Of a DNA stretch of 64,000 nt, positions 52,516 to 61,893 are shown piece after piece. The notes beneath the pieces were generated by a model that saw nothing but the letters and a program-made list of their open reading frames with translations, ran no database searches and was not told the origin of the DNA. The position numbers were made by a program, and so were the translations under genes. Source of the DNA: Cellulophaga tyrosinoxydans (lineage in GTDB: Bacteria > Bacteroidota > Bacteroidia > Flavobacteriales > Flavobacteriaceae); NCBI RefSeq assembly GCF_900176415.1, contig NZ_FWXO01000001.1, forward strand, positions 612,775 to 676,774, written 5' to 3'. Each line of letters begins with the position of its first letter. The first letter of the stretch is position 1.

Positions 52516-53611
52516 TAAAACAAAATTAGTATTGGGTGCTGTTCTTTTTTTTCTAAGCGTTACAGCCTTTGCCCAAGATAGTATCCCAACCAATCAAGAA
52601 ATAGATACTGTTATTGTAGATACCATAGTAATAAGAACTATTCAAAACAGAATAAAAAACATACCAAGGGGAGCCAATTTAACCAACCCAGTTGTTTCTT
52701 TTAAAAAAACAAAACCACTAAAAAACAAATTCCACAGTTTCAGAATTCCTTCATTTTGGGACATTGAAAACAAAATAGGTCTAAACTTAAACGAAGTAGC
52801 ATTTATAAATTGGAATGCTGGTGGTGATAATGCGGTATCAGGATTAGCATATTCAAAATTTGTTAGAAACTACAAATTTCGATATATACAATGGAATAGT
52901 GACCTTGAAATGCGCTACGGATTAAATGCTCAAGAAGGCAGAAAACTCCGAAAAACCGAAGATGTTATTCGTTTTAGTTCCACTTTTGGCTATAGAAAAG
53001 ACACTATAACCAATTGGTACTACTCTGTGAAAACTAATTTTAATACTCAGTTTAATGACGGATTTAAATATCCAAATACCGAAAATCCAATCTCGACATT
53101 TATGGCTCCTGGCTATTTATTTATAGGTGGTGGAGCGTCATACATTCCTGAAGGCAAAAAATTTAATTTATACATATCGCCATTAACTCAAAAAGCTACT
53201 TTCGTTTTAGATCAAGATTTAGCAAATGCAGGTGCCTTTGGAGTAGAAAAAGCGGTAAAAGACACTGATGGCACTATATTAGAAGAAGGGAAAAATGTAT
53301 ATATTGAACTAGGGTTTTTAGTTACAAACACTTGGGAGAAAGAAATTATGAAAAATGTAATTATGAATCACCGATTAAGTTTGTATACTGATTATTTACA
53401 AAGTTTTGGAAATATTGATGTGGATTGGGAGCTTAATTTTAAGCTTATTGTAAATAAGTACATTAAAACTAACATAGGCACACAAGTTATTTTTGATGAT
53501 GATATCTTGTTTGACGAAGTGGTTGATGCCAATGGCGTTGTCACTACAAACGGCATTCCTAAAATACAGTTTAAACAAATTTTAGGAATTGGTATCGCCT
53601 TTGACTTTTAA
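52505..53611 (+). CDS. DUF3078 outer-membrane protein
   Basis: 368 residues. A signal peptide ends at A-F-A-Q near residue 22. The DUF3078 hallmark L-N-E-V-A-F-I-N-W-N-A-G-G-D-N-A-V-S-G is at about residues 97-115, followed by alternating strands ending in G-I-A-F-D-F, an outer-membrane barrel end. The function is unknown. Its ATG overlaps the dxs stop region by 11 nt, so it is probably co-transcribed with dxs. Confidence 0.87.
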   Translation: MHFNKTKLVLGAVLFFLSVTAFAQDSIPTNQEIDTVIVDTIVIRTIQNRIKNIPRGANLTNPVVSFKKTKPLKNKFHSFRIPSFWDIENKIGLNLNEVAFINWNAGGDNAVSGLAYSKFVRNYKFRYIQWNSDLEMRYGLNAQEGRKLRKTEDVIRFSSTFGYRKDTITNWYYSVKTNFNTQFNDGFKYPNTENPISTFMAPGYLFIGGGASYIPEGKKFNLYISPLTQKATFVLDQDLANAGAFGVEKAVKDTDGTILEEGKNVYIELGFLVTNTWEKEIMKNVIMNHRLSLYTDYLQSFGNIDVDWELNFKLIVNKYIKTNIGTQVIFDDDILFDEVVDANGVVTTNGIPKIQFKQILGIGIAFDF

Positions 53612-53619
53612 GCCAATAA

Positions 53620-54963
53620 CTATAATTGTTTACCCATTATTTTATTATGAATATGCACTGCCGCACTGTCTGATAAACTAGCCACGAAACAGCATGTATT
53701 TAATAAAATAGCGTAGTCAGAAATAGCCGTTTCTCCATAATGTTTTGGTAATATTTGCAATAAAAGCAAATCATAATTCGATGCTTTTCCCACTTTTTTA
53801 TTCATCAATGCAGTAGTAAACACCTCTAAAATATCTGAAATAATCTTATAGCCTGCTATTTCTTTTTCTATCACTTCGTGAGATTGGTATATTTTCTCAA
53901 CACTGATTTTGATGATATCAGCAATTTGCGCTTGATACTTACTTTTATCTAGTAATGAAGTATTAAAATCTCCTTTTAAAATAGCGTCTTCGTTATCCAA
54001 AAATACTTTTACAGCATCCGTTATTAAAGTATTTATAGCCAGAGCCCTTAAATAACTCAAACGATCCTCCATATGTATCATAGCGTTATACTTTTTTGTG
54101 TTGATGGTATCTTTTACCAATTTAATTAAGTATTCCAAAGCGTAATCTTCCGAAATCAATCCCAGATTAATACCGTCTTCAAAATCAATAATCGTATAGC
54201 AAATATCATCTGCTGCTTCAACCAAAAAAGTTAATGGATGCCTTGAAAAGCCAATATCTTCACCAGTTCTAGTTTGCACTAAACCAAGTTCACCAGCCAC
54301 TTCTTGAAAACTATTTTTGTCAGATTGAAAAAATCCAAATTTCTTATCTGCTATATGTGTTGATGGTTTTTTAGGTAGCGACTCTTTAGGGTATTTCATA
54401 AAAGCACCTAATGTTCCATAACTTAATCGCAGACCGCCTTCAACACCTTCTTTTGAGGCTGTTAACAAACGAAAACCATTTGCATTACCTTCAAAATCTA
54501 TAATATCTTGATACTCTTTTTCTGAAAGTGTTGCTTTGTACTTTTGCCCTTTTCCCGTCTTAAAAAACTCTCCTATTGCTTTTTCTCCGCTATGACCAAA
54601 AGGTGGATTACCAATATCGTGTGACAATGCAGCAGCAGCTACTATGGCACCAAAATCATTTATTTGATAACCGTGTACTTCTTTTAAATATGGATGTTTT
54701 TCCAAAATTTTTTTTCCTGCTATTCTACCTAGACTTCTACCCACAACCGAAACTTCTAAACTGTGCGTAAGCCTTGTGTGAACAAAATCGGTTTTAGAGA
54801 GCGGAATAACTTGGGTTTTATCTTGTAAGCTTCTAAATGCAGATGAAAAAATAATACGATCATAATCTACCTCAAAACCCAAACGAGTTTCATCCTGTTC
54901 TATTCGTAATCTTTTATGCGTATCTCCTTGTCGTTTTAACGAAAGTAACTGCTCCCAGTTCAT
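53620..54963 (-). CDS. dgt: dGTP triphosphohydrolase (dGTPase)
   Basis: 447 residues from ATG 54963. The family begins with M-N-W-E-Q-L-L-S, so the upstream in-frame ATG (42 nt) is not preferred. It hydrolyses dGTP to deoxyguanosine and triphosphate. The HD-domain motifs R-L-T-H-S-L-E-V and S-H-D-I-G-N-P-P-F-G-H-S-G-E supply the metal ligands, with R-S-L-Q-D-K-T-Q-V near the N-terminus. It is cytosolic and converges on the DUF3078 gene with an 8-nt gap. Confidence 0.92.
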   Translation of the reverse strand: MNWEQLLSLKRQGDTHKRLRIEQDETRLGFEVDYDRIIFSSAFRSLQDKTQVIPLSKTDFVHTRLTHSLEVSVVGRSLGRIAGKKILEKHPYLKEVHGYQINDFGAIVAAAALSHDIGNPPFGHSGEKAIGEFFKTGKGQKYKATLSEKEYQDIIDFEGNANGFRLLTASKEGVEGGLRLSYGTLGAFMKYPKESLPKKPSTHIADKKFGFFQSDKNSFQEVAGELGLVQTRTGEDIGFSRHPLTFLVEAADDICYTIIDFEDGINLGLISEDYALEYLIKLVKDTINTKKYNAMIHMEDRLSYLRALAINTLITDAVKVFLDNEDAILKGDFNTSLLDKSKYQAQIADIIKISVEKIYQSHEVIEKEIAGYKIISDILEVFTTALMNKKVGKASNYDLLLLQILPKHYGETAISDYAILLNTCCFVASLSDSAAVHIHNKIMGKQL

Positions 54964-55116
54964 ATCTGCTCTAATTTTTATGCAAGATACATTTTTTGCA
55001 TCCATTTAAAAGTCTAAATAGTGGCTAATTCAACTGTTAAATAATCATGTATTTTTAACTTGTGCATAACATTAGATTTACATTCATACACTTATTTTGT
55101 ACCGTTAATAAAATTA

Positions 55117-55512
55117 ATGAAACTGTTGATGAAAAAATTACTTTTAATATCTATGCTTTTTGTTTTCGCAAATGCATTTTCACAAAACAAAGGCGCTATT
55201 ACTGGTAACGTTTCGGATTTAGAGTTGAGCAATGAACCCTTATTATTTGCTTCTGTCCAAATAAAAAATACTTCAAAAATAGCTCAAACCAATTTTCATG
55301 GCAATTTTGAGTTAAAAGATATTGAATCAGGAGAATACACTTTAGTTTTTAGTTTTTTAGGATATGATTCTTTAGAAGTGCCTGTATTGGTAAAGAATAA
55401 TGAAGTAACCTTAGTTAATGGTGCTTTAAAATCTAAAAAATTAGATTACAACACTATTCCTGTTGCAGATGTTGCTGTTGCAGAAAAAATGCAAAGCAAC
55501 AAGTCTAAGTAA
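55117..55512 (+). CDS. Small secreted CarboxypepD_reg-like protein
   Basis: 131 residues from ATG 55117; ATG 55129 (127 residues) is an equally good start. A signal peptide ends at A-N-A-F-S-Q. The mature part is one carboxypeptidase regulatory-like beta-sandwich (G-A-I-T-G-N-V-S-D, L-L-F-A-S-V-Q-I-K, G-N-F-E-L, G-E-Y-T-L-V-F-S-F-L-G-Y), then a short helical tail with V-A-V-A-E-K-M-Q. Such domains normally front TonB receptors or larger proteins; here the domain stands alone. The function is unknown, and the protein is probably periplasmic. Confidence 0.75.
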   Translation: MKLLMKKLLLISMLFVFANAFSQNKGAITGNVSDLELSNEPLLFASVQIKNTSKIAQTNFHGNFELKDIESGEYTLVFSFLGYDSLEVPVLVKNNEVTLVNGALKSKKLDYNTIPVADVAVAEKMQSNKSK

Positions 55513-55735
55513 GAAAATCTACCAAATTTCTTAGCTTCTTAGCTACACTATTTTGTTCTAAAAAAATATTCTTGATTAGCATGTTTGTGTATTATTTTTT
55601 GATGAATAAAAATCAATAAAAATTGTATTCGTATATTACGCACAGTTTATGAAAAACTACAAAGTTAATTCATAACCTTATATTAACCTTAATCACAGAT
55701 TTTAATAGCACTTTTGCTTTTATATTTAACAATTA

Positions 55736-58015
55736 ATGGGCGAAAATATTTACCTTTTTATGATTGCTGCTTTAGCAATCTTAGCAGTAACAGATTTAGT
55801 TGTAGGTGTTAGTAATGACGCTGTTAATTTTTTAAATTCCGCCATTGGCTCCAAGGCTGTTTCTTTTAAAACCATAATGATCGTTGCTAGCGTTGGAATT
55901 GCTTTAGGGGCAATTTCGTCTAGTGGCATGATGGATATTGCCAAAACAGGAATTTTTAATCCTAATAATTTTGTGTTCTCAGAAGTCATGATCATTTTCA
56001 TGGCGGTAATGATTACTGATATTCTTTTACTAGATTTTTTTAATACCCTAGGGATGCCAACTTCTACGACGGTTTCCATTGTATTTGAACTTTTGGGCGC
56101 TGCTGTAGCTATATCCGTGATTAAAATATTTGCATTAGATGATAGTCTTGTAAATATTGGAGCTTATATAAATACAGACAAAGCAACAGAAATTATCATT
56201 GGAATTTTGCTTTCAGTGATAATCGCATTTAGTGTTGGCGCTATTGTTCAATTTTTTTCAAGATTATTAATCACGTTTAAATTTGAAGAAAAACCAAAAT
56301 GGGTAAGCTCTATTTTTGGTGGTTTAGCTATAACAGGAATTATTTATTTTATAATCGTTAAAGGATTAAAAAGCGCTTCAATATTAGACGGTCCAATATC
56401 AGATTTTATTACCAATCAGACCAATCTTTTTATAGTGCTAAATATAATTTTTTGGACCTTAATTTCTTGGATATTATCGGTCTTTTTCAAAACTAATATT
56501 TACAAATTAATTATACTCTTAGGAACTTTTGCATTAGCCATGGCCTTTGCGGGCAATGATCTTGTGAACTTTATTGGTGTGCCAATAGCTGCGCTACAAT
56601 CCTACCAAGACTGGAGCACTTCAGGGGTTTTAGCCGCAGATTATAAAATGTCTGGTTTAACCAATGCTGTCCAAACTCCTGTCTATCTTCTTTTAGTTTC
56701 AGGCATTATAATGATCCTTACTATTTGGTTTTCTACAAAGGCTAAAAATGTTGTAAAAACTAGTGTTGACCTTTCCAGACAAGATGAAGGTGAAGAGCGT
56801 TTTGAACCAAATTTTTTATCACGGCAGATAGTACGTTTTTCCATTAAAGCATCGGAATCTTTTTCGTCTTTATTACCGCAAGTGGTACACGATCGTATAA
56901 ACACAAGATTTGAAAAAACAGCACCACCTGTTTTAAAAGTTAAAGAACAAGACAAACCTGCTTTTGATTTAGTCAGAGCCGCTGTAAACCTTATGGTTGC
57001 CAGTGTTTTAATATCATTAGCAACATCAATGAAATTACCATTATCTACAACTTATGTAACATTTATGGTAGCTATGGGGTCGTCTCTTGCCGATAAGGCT
57101 TGGGGTGCAGAAAGTGCTGTATACAGAGTTGCTGGCGTGTTAAATGTTATTGGAGGTTGGTTCTTCACCGCAATTATTGCCTTTGTAGCTTCGGCATTTA
57201 TAGCCATTTCGATCCATTATGGAGGAACTTTGGTAATGGGTGCATTTTTGGTTTTGGCGTTTTTAATGATTTTTAGAAACTATTTTAAACAAAACAAAAA
57301 AGCTAAAGAAATAAAAGCAGAAGATAGTCTAAGAAAATCGGAAAGTAGCTCCATCCAAGGGGTTATTGAAGAAAGTGCAAACAATATTTCTAGCGTTGTA
57401 AAAAGAAGTAATAAAATATATACCACTGCTATTGATGGCCTTTCAAGACAAGATTTAGACGCACTCAAAAAGAATAAAAAACAAGTAGCTAAACTCACGA
57501 AAGAAATAGATGAACTAAGAGATAATATTTTTTATTTTATTAAAAATCTTGACGAATCTAGTTTAGGCGCTAGTAATTTTTACATTAGTATTCTAGGATA
57601 TTTACAAGACATGGCACAGTCTTTAGAATACATAAACAAAGTAAGTCACAAACATATTCATAACAATCATAAAAAGTTAAAATACAACCAAATTAAAGAA
57701 CTTAAAGAGATTGATGAAAAGTTAGAGAGTGTTTTCAATGCCATGAGAAAAGCTTTTGAATCTAGGTCATTTGAACAAATAGGTGTTATTTTAAAAAATA
57801 AACATGAAGCTTTTGATTTAGTTTCATTGAAAATAGAAAAACAAGTAGCAAGAACAAGAACTGAGGAATCTAGCCCAAAAAACACCACGCTTTATTTTTC
57901 TTTATTACAAGAAACAAAAGATCTACTGGTGGCAACTATGAATTTACTAGAACTATATTATAACGAACATGATAGTTCCGTGAAGCCAGCAAAAATAGAT
58001 ATGTCTGAAAAATAA
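55736..58015 (+). CDS. PiT-family inorganic phosphate transporter with PhoU-like C-terminal domain
   Basis: 759 residues. Residues about 1-520 are the PHO4 transporter with its two repeats: V-G-V-S-N-D-A-V-N-F-L-N-S-A-I-G-S and, in the second half, A-G-N-D-L-V-N-F-I-G-V-P and P-L-S-T-T-Y-V-T-F. About ten or more membrane helices are expected. Residues about 530-759 are a soluble helical bundle resembling PhoU/DUF47 proteins, which are usually encoded separately next to pit genes. It would import phosphate with a cation gradient, with the tail probably regulating it. It is a single unit ending at a strong terminator. Confidence 0.88.
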   Translation: MGENIYLFMIAALAILAVTDLVVGVSNDAVNFLNSAIGSKAVSFKTIMIVASVGIALGAISSSGMMDIAKTGIFNPNNFVFSEVMIIFMAVMITDILLLDFFNTLGMPTSTTVSIVFELLGAAVAISVIKIFALDDSLVNIGAYINTDKATEIIIGILLSVIIAFSVGAIVQFFSRLLITFKFEEKPKWVSSIFGGLAITGIIYFIIVKGLKSASILDGPISDFITNQTNLFIVLNIIFWTLISWILSVFFKTNIYKLIILLGTFALAMAFAGNDLVNFIGVPIAALQSYQDWSTSGVLAADYKMSGLTNAVQTPVYLLLVSGIIMILTIWFSTKAKNVVKTSVDLSRQDEGEERFEPNFLSRQIVRFSIKASESFSSLLPQVVHDRINTRFEKTAPPVLKVKEQDKPAFDLVRAAVNLMVASVLISLATSMKLPLSTTYVTFMVAMGSSLADKAWGAESAVYRVAGVLNVIGGWFFTAIIAFVASAFIAISIHYGGTLVMGAFLVLAFLMIFRNYFKQNKKAKEIKAEDSLRKSESSSIQGVIEESANNISSVVKRSNKIYTTAIDGLSRQDLDALKKNKKQVAKLTKEIDELRDNIFYFIKNLDESSLGASNFYISILGYLQDMAQSLEYINKVSHKHIHNNHKKLKYNQIKELKEIDEKLESVFNAMRKAFESRSFEQIGVILKNKHEAFDLVSLKIEKQVARTRTEESSPKNTTLYFSLLQETKDLLVATMNLLELYYNEHDSSVKPAKIDMSEK

Positions 58016-58034
58016 ATGACCTATTTAGGTAAAT

Positions 58035-58073
58035 AAAAAAAGGTGTTCCTATTAAATTAGGAACACCTTTTTT
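58035..58073 (+). terminator. Terminator of the phosphate transporter gene
   Basis: A perfect stem AAAAAAGGTGTTCCTA / TAGGAACACCTTTTTT (at least 16 bp) lies 20 nt after the stop, with a T-run. Confidence 0.92.
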
Positions 58074-58232
58074 AGTTTATTATATCCTATTTTAGTAACC
58101 GTAATTATTAATCAAACAATACAATTTCTAGTAAATATGGAATTATATCGCTGTTTATGAAACAAATAGTTACAACTATCTTGACTTTTATCAATGTAAA
58201 TATTATCTTACATATACTTAAACACTAAAAAA

Positions 58233-58634
58233 ATGGCTTCAAAATTAAATAGAATACTTATTAAGAAATACGACTTAGAAGTCGGAACTTTTTATTTCTA
58301 TGAAAATTTTATAGTTTCTGAAGCTAAAGAAAACGTAGCAGTATCATTTGAATCTGCCCAAGAAATGTTAGCATTGGCAAAAATGCACTTTGGTAAACTT
58401 ACCCCTTTTGTCTATATTTCTAATCGAATAAACTCTTATTCTTTTAACCCCACAGCACATTTTAAAACCACGGCAATGTTCCCAAATCTAAAAGGTTATG
58501 CAGTGGTAGTTTATGACAAAATGAATAGAGAAATTGCAGAAATGGAGCAATCCTTTTTCACTATACCAGCAAATATTTTTAACTCTCTTGAAAATGCGAT
58601 TAATTGGGTGGAAAAATTAATCCTAGCGGATTAA
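58233..58634 (+). CDS. Unrecognised 133-residue cytosolic protein
   Basis: 133 residues, no signal peptide or membrane helix. The sequence alternates strands and helices: K-Y-D-L-E-V-G-T-F-Y-F-Y-E-N-F-I-V, P-F-V-Y-I-S-N-R-I-N-S-Y-S, L-K-G-Y-A-V-V-V-Y-D and a C-terminal helix N-A-I-N-W-V-E-K-L-I. This layout recalls small alpha/beta domains such as STAS-like SpoIIAA folds, but I cannot assign a family. The start ATG follows a run of A, typical of local ribosome sites. It overlaps the convergent nadD gene by 4 nt. Confidence 0.7.
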   Translation: MASKLNRILIKKYDLEVGTFYFYENFIVSEAKENVAVSFESAQEMLALAKMHFGKLTPFVYISNRINSYSFNPTAHFKTTAMFPNLKGYAVVVYDKMNREIAEMEQSFFTIPANIFNSLENAINWVEKLILAD

Positions 58635-59218
58635 TTACGATAAAAATTCATTTCATCCATATACTTCCAAACTTCTTGCGGCAGCAATGGTTTAATGTTT
58701 TTACCCTTTTTATGTTGTGTTCTAATAAATGTAGAAGAGATTTCCATAATGGGAGCGTCTACACGATGTATTTTAGCGTGTTTAAGAAACTTTTGCTCAA
58801 CTTTGCCATCAGAAACTCGTGGATACACAAAAAGCTCGTAATCTTCAAGAATAACGTCATAATTTTTCCATTTATGAAAACCCTTCAAATTATCTTCTCC
58901 CATAATTAAAGAAAAATTATAACCAGTTGGATATTTTTCTTTTAAATAAACCAAAGTATTAATAGTATAATTAGGTTGTGGCAAGTTAAATTCTATATTA
59001 CTTGGCTTTAATTTATCATAATCATAAGTCGCCTCAGCAACCATCTGATACCTATGGTGATTATCTAAAAGAGTTTTTTTTGTTTTAAAAGGACTTTGTG
59101 GTGTAACAACAAACCAAACCTCATCCAAATCAGAGAATTCCACCATATGATTGGCTATTACCAAATGACCAATATGTATGGGGTTGAAAGTGCCGAAGTA
59201 AAGCCCTACTTTTTTCAA
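58631..59218 (-). CDS. nadD: Nicotinate-nucleotide adenylyltransferase
   Basis: 195 residues, the NadD length. It joins nicotinate mononucleotide and ATP to deamido-NAD+ in NAD synthesis. The nucleotidyltransferase motif is G-T-F-N-P-I-H-I-G-H (H-x-G-H) and the second motif is I-S-S-T-F-I-R. It begins 1 nt after the end of gmk on the same strand, so they are co-transcribed. Confidence 0.95.
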   Translation of the reverse strand: MKKVGLYFGTFNPIHIGHLVIANHMVEFSDLDEVWFVVTPQSPFKTKKTLLDNHHRYQMVAEATYDYDKLKPSNIEFNLPQPNYTINTLVYLKEKYPTGYNFSLIMGEDNLKGFHKWKNYDVILEDYELFVYPRVSDGKVEQKFLKHAKIHRVDAPIMEISSTFIRTQHKKGKNIKPLLPQEVWKYMDEMNFYRN

Positions 59219-59219
59219 T

Positions 59220-59798
59220 TTATGCTTTTGTCTTTAAAAAATCTGCAACTAAATCATGTGCTTCTTTCAAAGCAGTATCCAGATCATAATTCTTAATTAT
59301 TCTATCGAACTGTGGAGCGGTTGCTAATTCAACAGAAGCTTTTGCAATTCTCATATTAATTTTATCATCACTCTCTGTGCTTCGCTTCTTTAATCTAATC
59401 TTTAGCTCATCTACACTTGGTGGTTTTACAAAAACTGCTAATGTTTGGTCTGGAAATTTCTTTTTTATTCGTAAACCACCTACCACATCAATATCGAAAA
59501 TAACATTTTTGCCCTCAGCCCATAATCGTTCCACTTCACTTTTTAGCGTGCCATAAAAATTATCTCTATACACTTCTTCCCATTCCAAAAAATCATCATT
59601 CTTTATGTGTTTTTTAAACTCGGAAAGTGACATAAAATAATAATGCTCTCCATGTTTTTCTTTACCTCTTCTAGGTCTAGAAGTAGCAGAAATAGAAAAA
59701 GCTAAATTAAGATCGCTTTGTTCCAATAAGTGTCTAACTATAGTAGTTTTACCACTACCCGATGGAGCCGAAAAAATTATTAGTTTACCACCTTTCAT
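59220..59798 (-). CDS. gmk: Guanylate kinase
   Basis: 192 residues. The P-loop is S-A-P-S-G-S-G-K-T-T, followed by T-S-R-P-R-R-G-K-E-K and the conserved H-Y-Y-F-M-S block. It phosphorylates GMP to GDP in the cytoplasm. The start overlaps the yicC stop by 1 nt, and nadD follows at once, giving a tight yicC-gmk-nadD run common in Bacteroidota. Confidence 0.96.
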   Translation of the reverse strand: MKGGKLIIFSAPSGSGKTTIVRHLLEQSDLNLAFSISATSRPRRGKEKHGEHYYFMSLSEFKKHIKNDDFLEWEEVYRDNFYGTLKSEVERLWAEGKNVIFDIDVVGGLRIKKKFPDQTLAVFVKPPSVDELKIRLKKRSTESDDKINMRIAKASVELATAPQFDRIIKNYDLDTALKEAHDLVADFLKTKA

Positions 59799-60655
59799 TA
59801 TAAAACATTTAGCATTTGTTCTTTAATCTTTTCTAGTTCATCTTTCATTTGAACTACAACTTGCTGCAACGGAGCAAAATTAGCCTTTGAGCCAATGGTG
59901 TTTATTTCTCTGCCAATTTCTTGACAAATAAAACCTAATTTACGTCCATTAGAATCTTCTGATTTCAGGGTAGCTAAAAAATAATCTAAATGATTGTTTA
60001 GACGAACTTTCTCTTCTGTGATATCGTATTTTTCTAAATAATAAATAAGTTCCTGTTCAAAACGGTTGGCATCAAGATCAACTTTTAAATCAGCAACCGC
60101 TTTTTCCAGTCGTTCTCTTATGGTTTGAAGCCTATCGATATCTAGTACTTCTACTTCACTTAATAACGTTTTTATAGTGCCTATTCGAGCTACAAAATCG
60201 TTATCAAGAACTTGTCCTTCTTCAGACCTAAAAATATTGATTTCTTTTAAAGCCTCTTCAAGTGCTTTTTCGATAGCTATAAATTCATCTTCATCAATAT
60301 CTTCACGCTCAGTCTTCATAGCATCTGGCATACGAATTGCCATTTCTAACAACTGGGCTTCATCTACTTTTGCAATAGCTCCTAATTGTTTCATATACTG
60401 ACGAACCACTACTTCATTAATAACCGATGAAGTTTCACTGCCTGTATTTTCTACATAAAGACTAAAATCTACTTTGCCACGAACTAATTCGCTTGCAATG
60501 GTTTTACGTAATTCTAGTTCTTTTTCTTTGTATGCAGAAGGCATTCGTGCATTTAAATCTAAACTTTTACTGTTTAGAGATTTAATTTCAATGGTTATTT
60601 TTTTACTTGGAAGTTGTATAACATGCTTCCCAAAACCCGTCATTGACTGAATCAT
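59798..60655 (-). CDS. YicC/YloC-family endoribonuclease
   Basis: 285 residues, the usual YicC length. The opening M-T-G-F-G-K-H, then E-I-K-S-L-N-S-K-S-L-D-L-N-A-R-M-P, is the YicC N-terminal signature. The end with N-R-F-E-Q-E-L-I-Y-Y-L-E-K-Y-D-I-T-E-E and G-R-K-L-G-F-I-C-Q-E-I-G-R-E-I-N-T is the DUF1732 domain. Homologues cut and destabilise small RNAs. It overlaps gmk by 1 nt. Confidence 0.93.
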   Translation of the reverse strand: MIQSMTGFGKHVIQLPSKKITIEIKSLNSKSLDLNARMPSAYKEKELELRKTIASELVRGKVDFSLYVENTGSETSSVINEVVVRQYMKQLGAIAKVDEAQLLEMAIRMPDAMKTEREDIDEDEFIAIEKALEEALKEINIFRSEEGQVLDNDFVARIGTIKTLLSEVEVLDIDRLQTIRERLEKAVADLKVDLDANRFEQELIYYLEKYDITEEKVRLNNHLDYFLATLKSEDSNGRKLGFICQEIGREINTIGSKANFAPLQQVVVQMKDELEKIKEQMLNVL

Positions 60656-60695
60656 AAATCATTTTAATTTTGGCAAAGGTAGTTAAAATTCAGTT

Positions 60696-61043
60696 TTACT
60701 CTTTTGGTTTTCCATTCTTATCAAAATGGCGATTTAATTTAGTTTCGCACCAATACATTCCTACGCCAAGACCAATTAAGATCAAAACTATAGTTAAAAA
60801 TATACTCATTAATGGTAGAACTAAAACTAGAAATACACCTAGAACTAACGTTACCACTCCTAAAACTAATAACATCTTGGCTCCAATTTTATTAGCATAG
60901 TCCCAAATTTGTTGGTTTGCCATACTCCTTCTGGTTCTATAGCCATATAAATTATTAATGTTTTTAGGTGGATATTTAAACCAATAAAAGCCTATACCAA
61001 TAAATAAAATACTTGTAAATATGGTGCTAAAAATATTGGCCAC
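60696..61043 (-). CDS. SdpI-family membrane protein
   Basis: 115 residues with three membrane helices (about 4-22, 55-73, 77-96). The conserved cytosolic stretch N-L-Y-G-Y-R-T-R-R-S-M matches the SdpI/YfhL family, which in Bacillus gives immunity to a secreted toxin; here the role is unknown and no toxin gene is near. It starts 10 nt after a DUF1080 gene and is followed by yicC. Confidence 0.8.
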   Translation of the reverse strand: MANIFSTIFTSILFIGIGFYWFKYPPKNINNLYGYRTRRSMANQQIWDYANKIGAKMLLVLGVVTLVLGVFLVLVLPLMSIFLTIVLILIGLGVGMYWCETKLNRHFDKNGKPKE

Positions 61044-61053
61044 TAGACGAAAA

Positions 61054-61863
61054 TCAATTTAATTCCCTTACCCAAATATTACGGAAACTCACTCTGCTGT
61101 TGTCTCCATGGTCTTGAAGAATGATTGGACCTTTACCGTGTGGTTCATTTTTTGGCCATCCTATATAAGGCGTTGTTCCTTTTATTTCCACATGATCTTG
61201 TACCAAAATTCCATTTTGCAATACTGTTATGGTACCTGATTTAGTTTTGTTTCCTCTTTTATCAAATTCTGGAGCACGATAAATAATATCGTATGCATTC
61301 CATTGGCCACTAGGTACGGAAGCTTTTACTAAAGGAATATGCTGTTTGTAAATAGAGGCTACTTGACCATTTACATAGGTGTCATTATCGTTATTATCTA
61401 ATATCTGCACTTCATAACGTCCCTGTAGAAATACTCCGCTATTACCGCGGCTCTGGCCTTCGCCTTCAATTTTTTCTGGAGAACGCCATTCTATATGCAA
61501 CTGGACATCGCCAAATTCATATTTTGTTCTTATGTCGCCAGCTTTATCTTTTACAGTGAAACTGCTATCCGCATTAATAGTCCATTCAGCAATTCTGTTT
61601 GGGTTTTTTACACTCACCCATTCATTTAAACTATTGTTATTAAAAAGAATTTTAGCATCACTAGGCACGCCTTTATCATTTATAGGGCGAACCACTGGAG
61701 GAACCGGTTGATAAACTTCGGTATCTTCCGGTTTAGTTGGTTCTTCACCTGAATACTCTTCATATACAATGCCTTCATTAATCTCTTCAACGGTAGAATT
61801 ATTTTTACTATTTTCTTTACAAGAAAACAATACAAAAATTAGAACCAAATAAACGTACTTCAT
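61054..61863 (-). CDS. DUF1080 (3-keto-disaccharide hydrolase-like) lipoprotein, copy A
   Basis: 269 residues. A lipoprotein signal ends at F-V-L-F-S-C-K-E-N. After a linker rich in Glu and Pro comes the DUF1080 jelly-roll domain (about residues 70-269): I-L-F-N-N-N-S-L-N-E-W, G-D-V-Q-L-H-I-E-W-R, G-N-S-G-V-F-L-Q-G-R-Y-E-V-Q-I-L-D and G-P-I-I-L-Q-D-H-G, all strongly conserved. Family members split 3-keto-glucosides or bind glycans in the envelope. It follows the other DUF1080 gene by 30 nt and belongs to the same operon as the sugar isomerase. Confidence 0.88.
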   Translation of the reverse strand: MKYVYLVLIFVLFSCKENSKNNSTVEEINEGIVYEEYSGEEPTKPEDTEVYQPVPPVVRPINDKGVPSDAKILFNNNSLNEWVSVKNPNRIAEWTINADSSFTVKDKAGDIRTKYEFGDVQLHIEWRSPEKIEGEGQSRGNSGVFLQGRYEVQILDNNDNDTYVNGQVASIYKQHIPLVKASVPSGQWNAYDIIYRAPEFDKRGNKTKSGTITVLQNGILVQDHVEIKGTTPYIGWPKNEPHGKGPIILQDHGDNSRVSFRNIWVRELN

Positions 61864-61893
61864 TGTTTTTGTTTTTACGGGGGGTATTATTAA

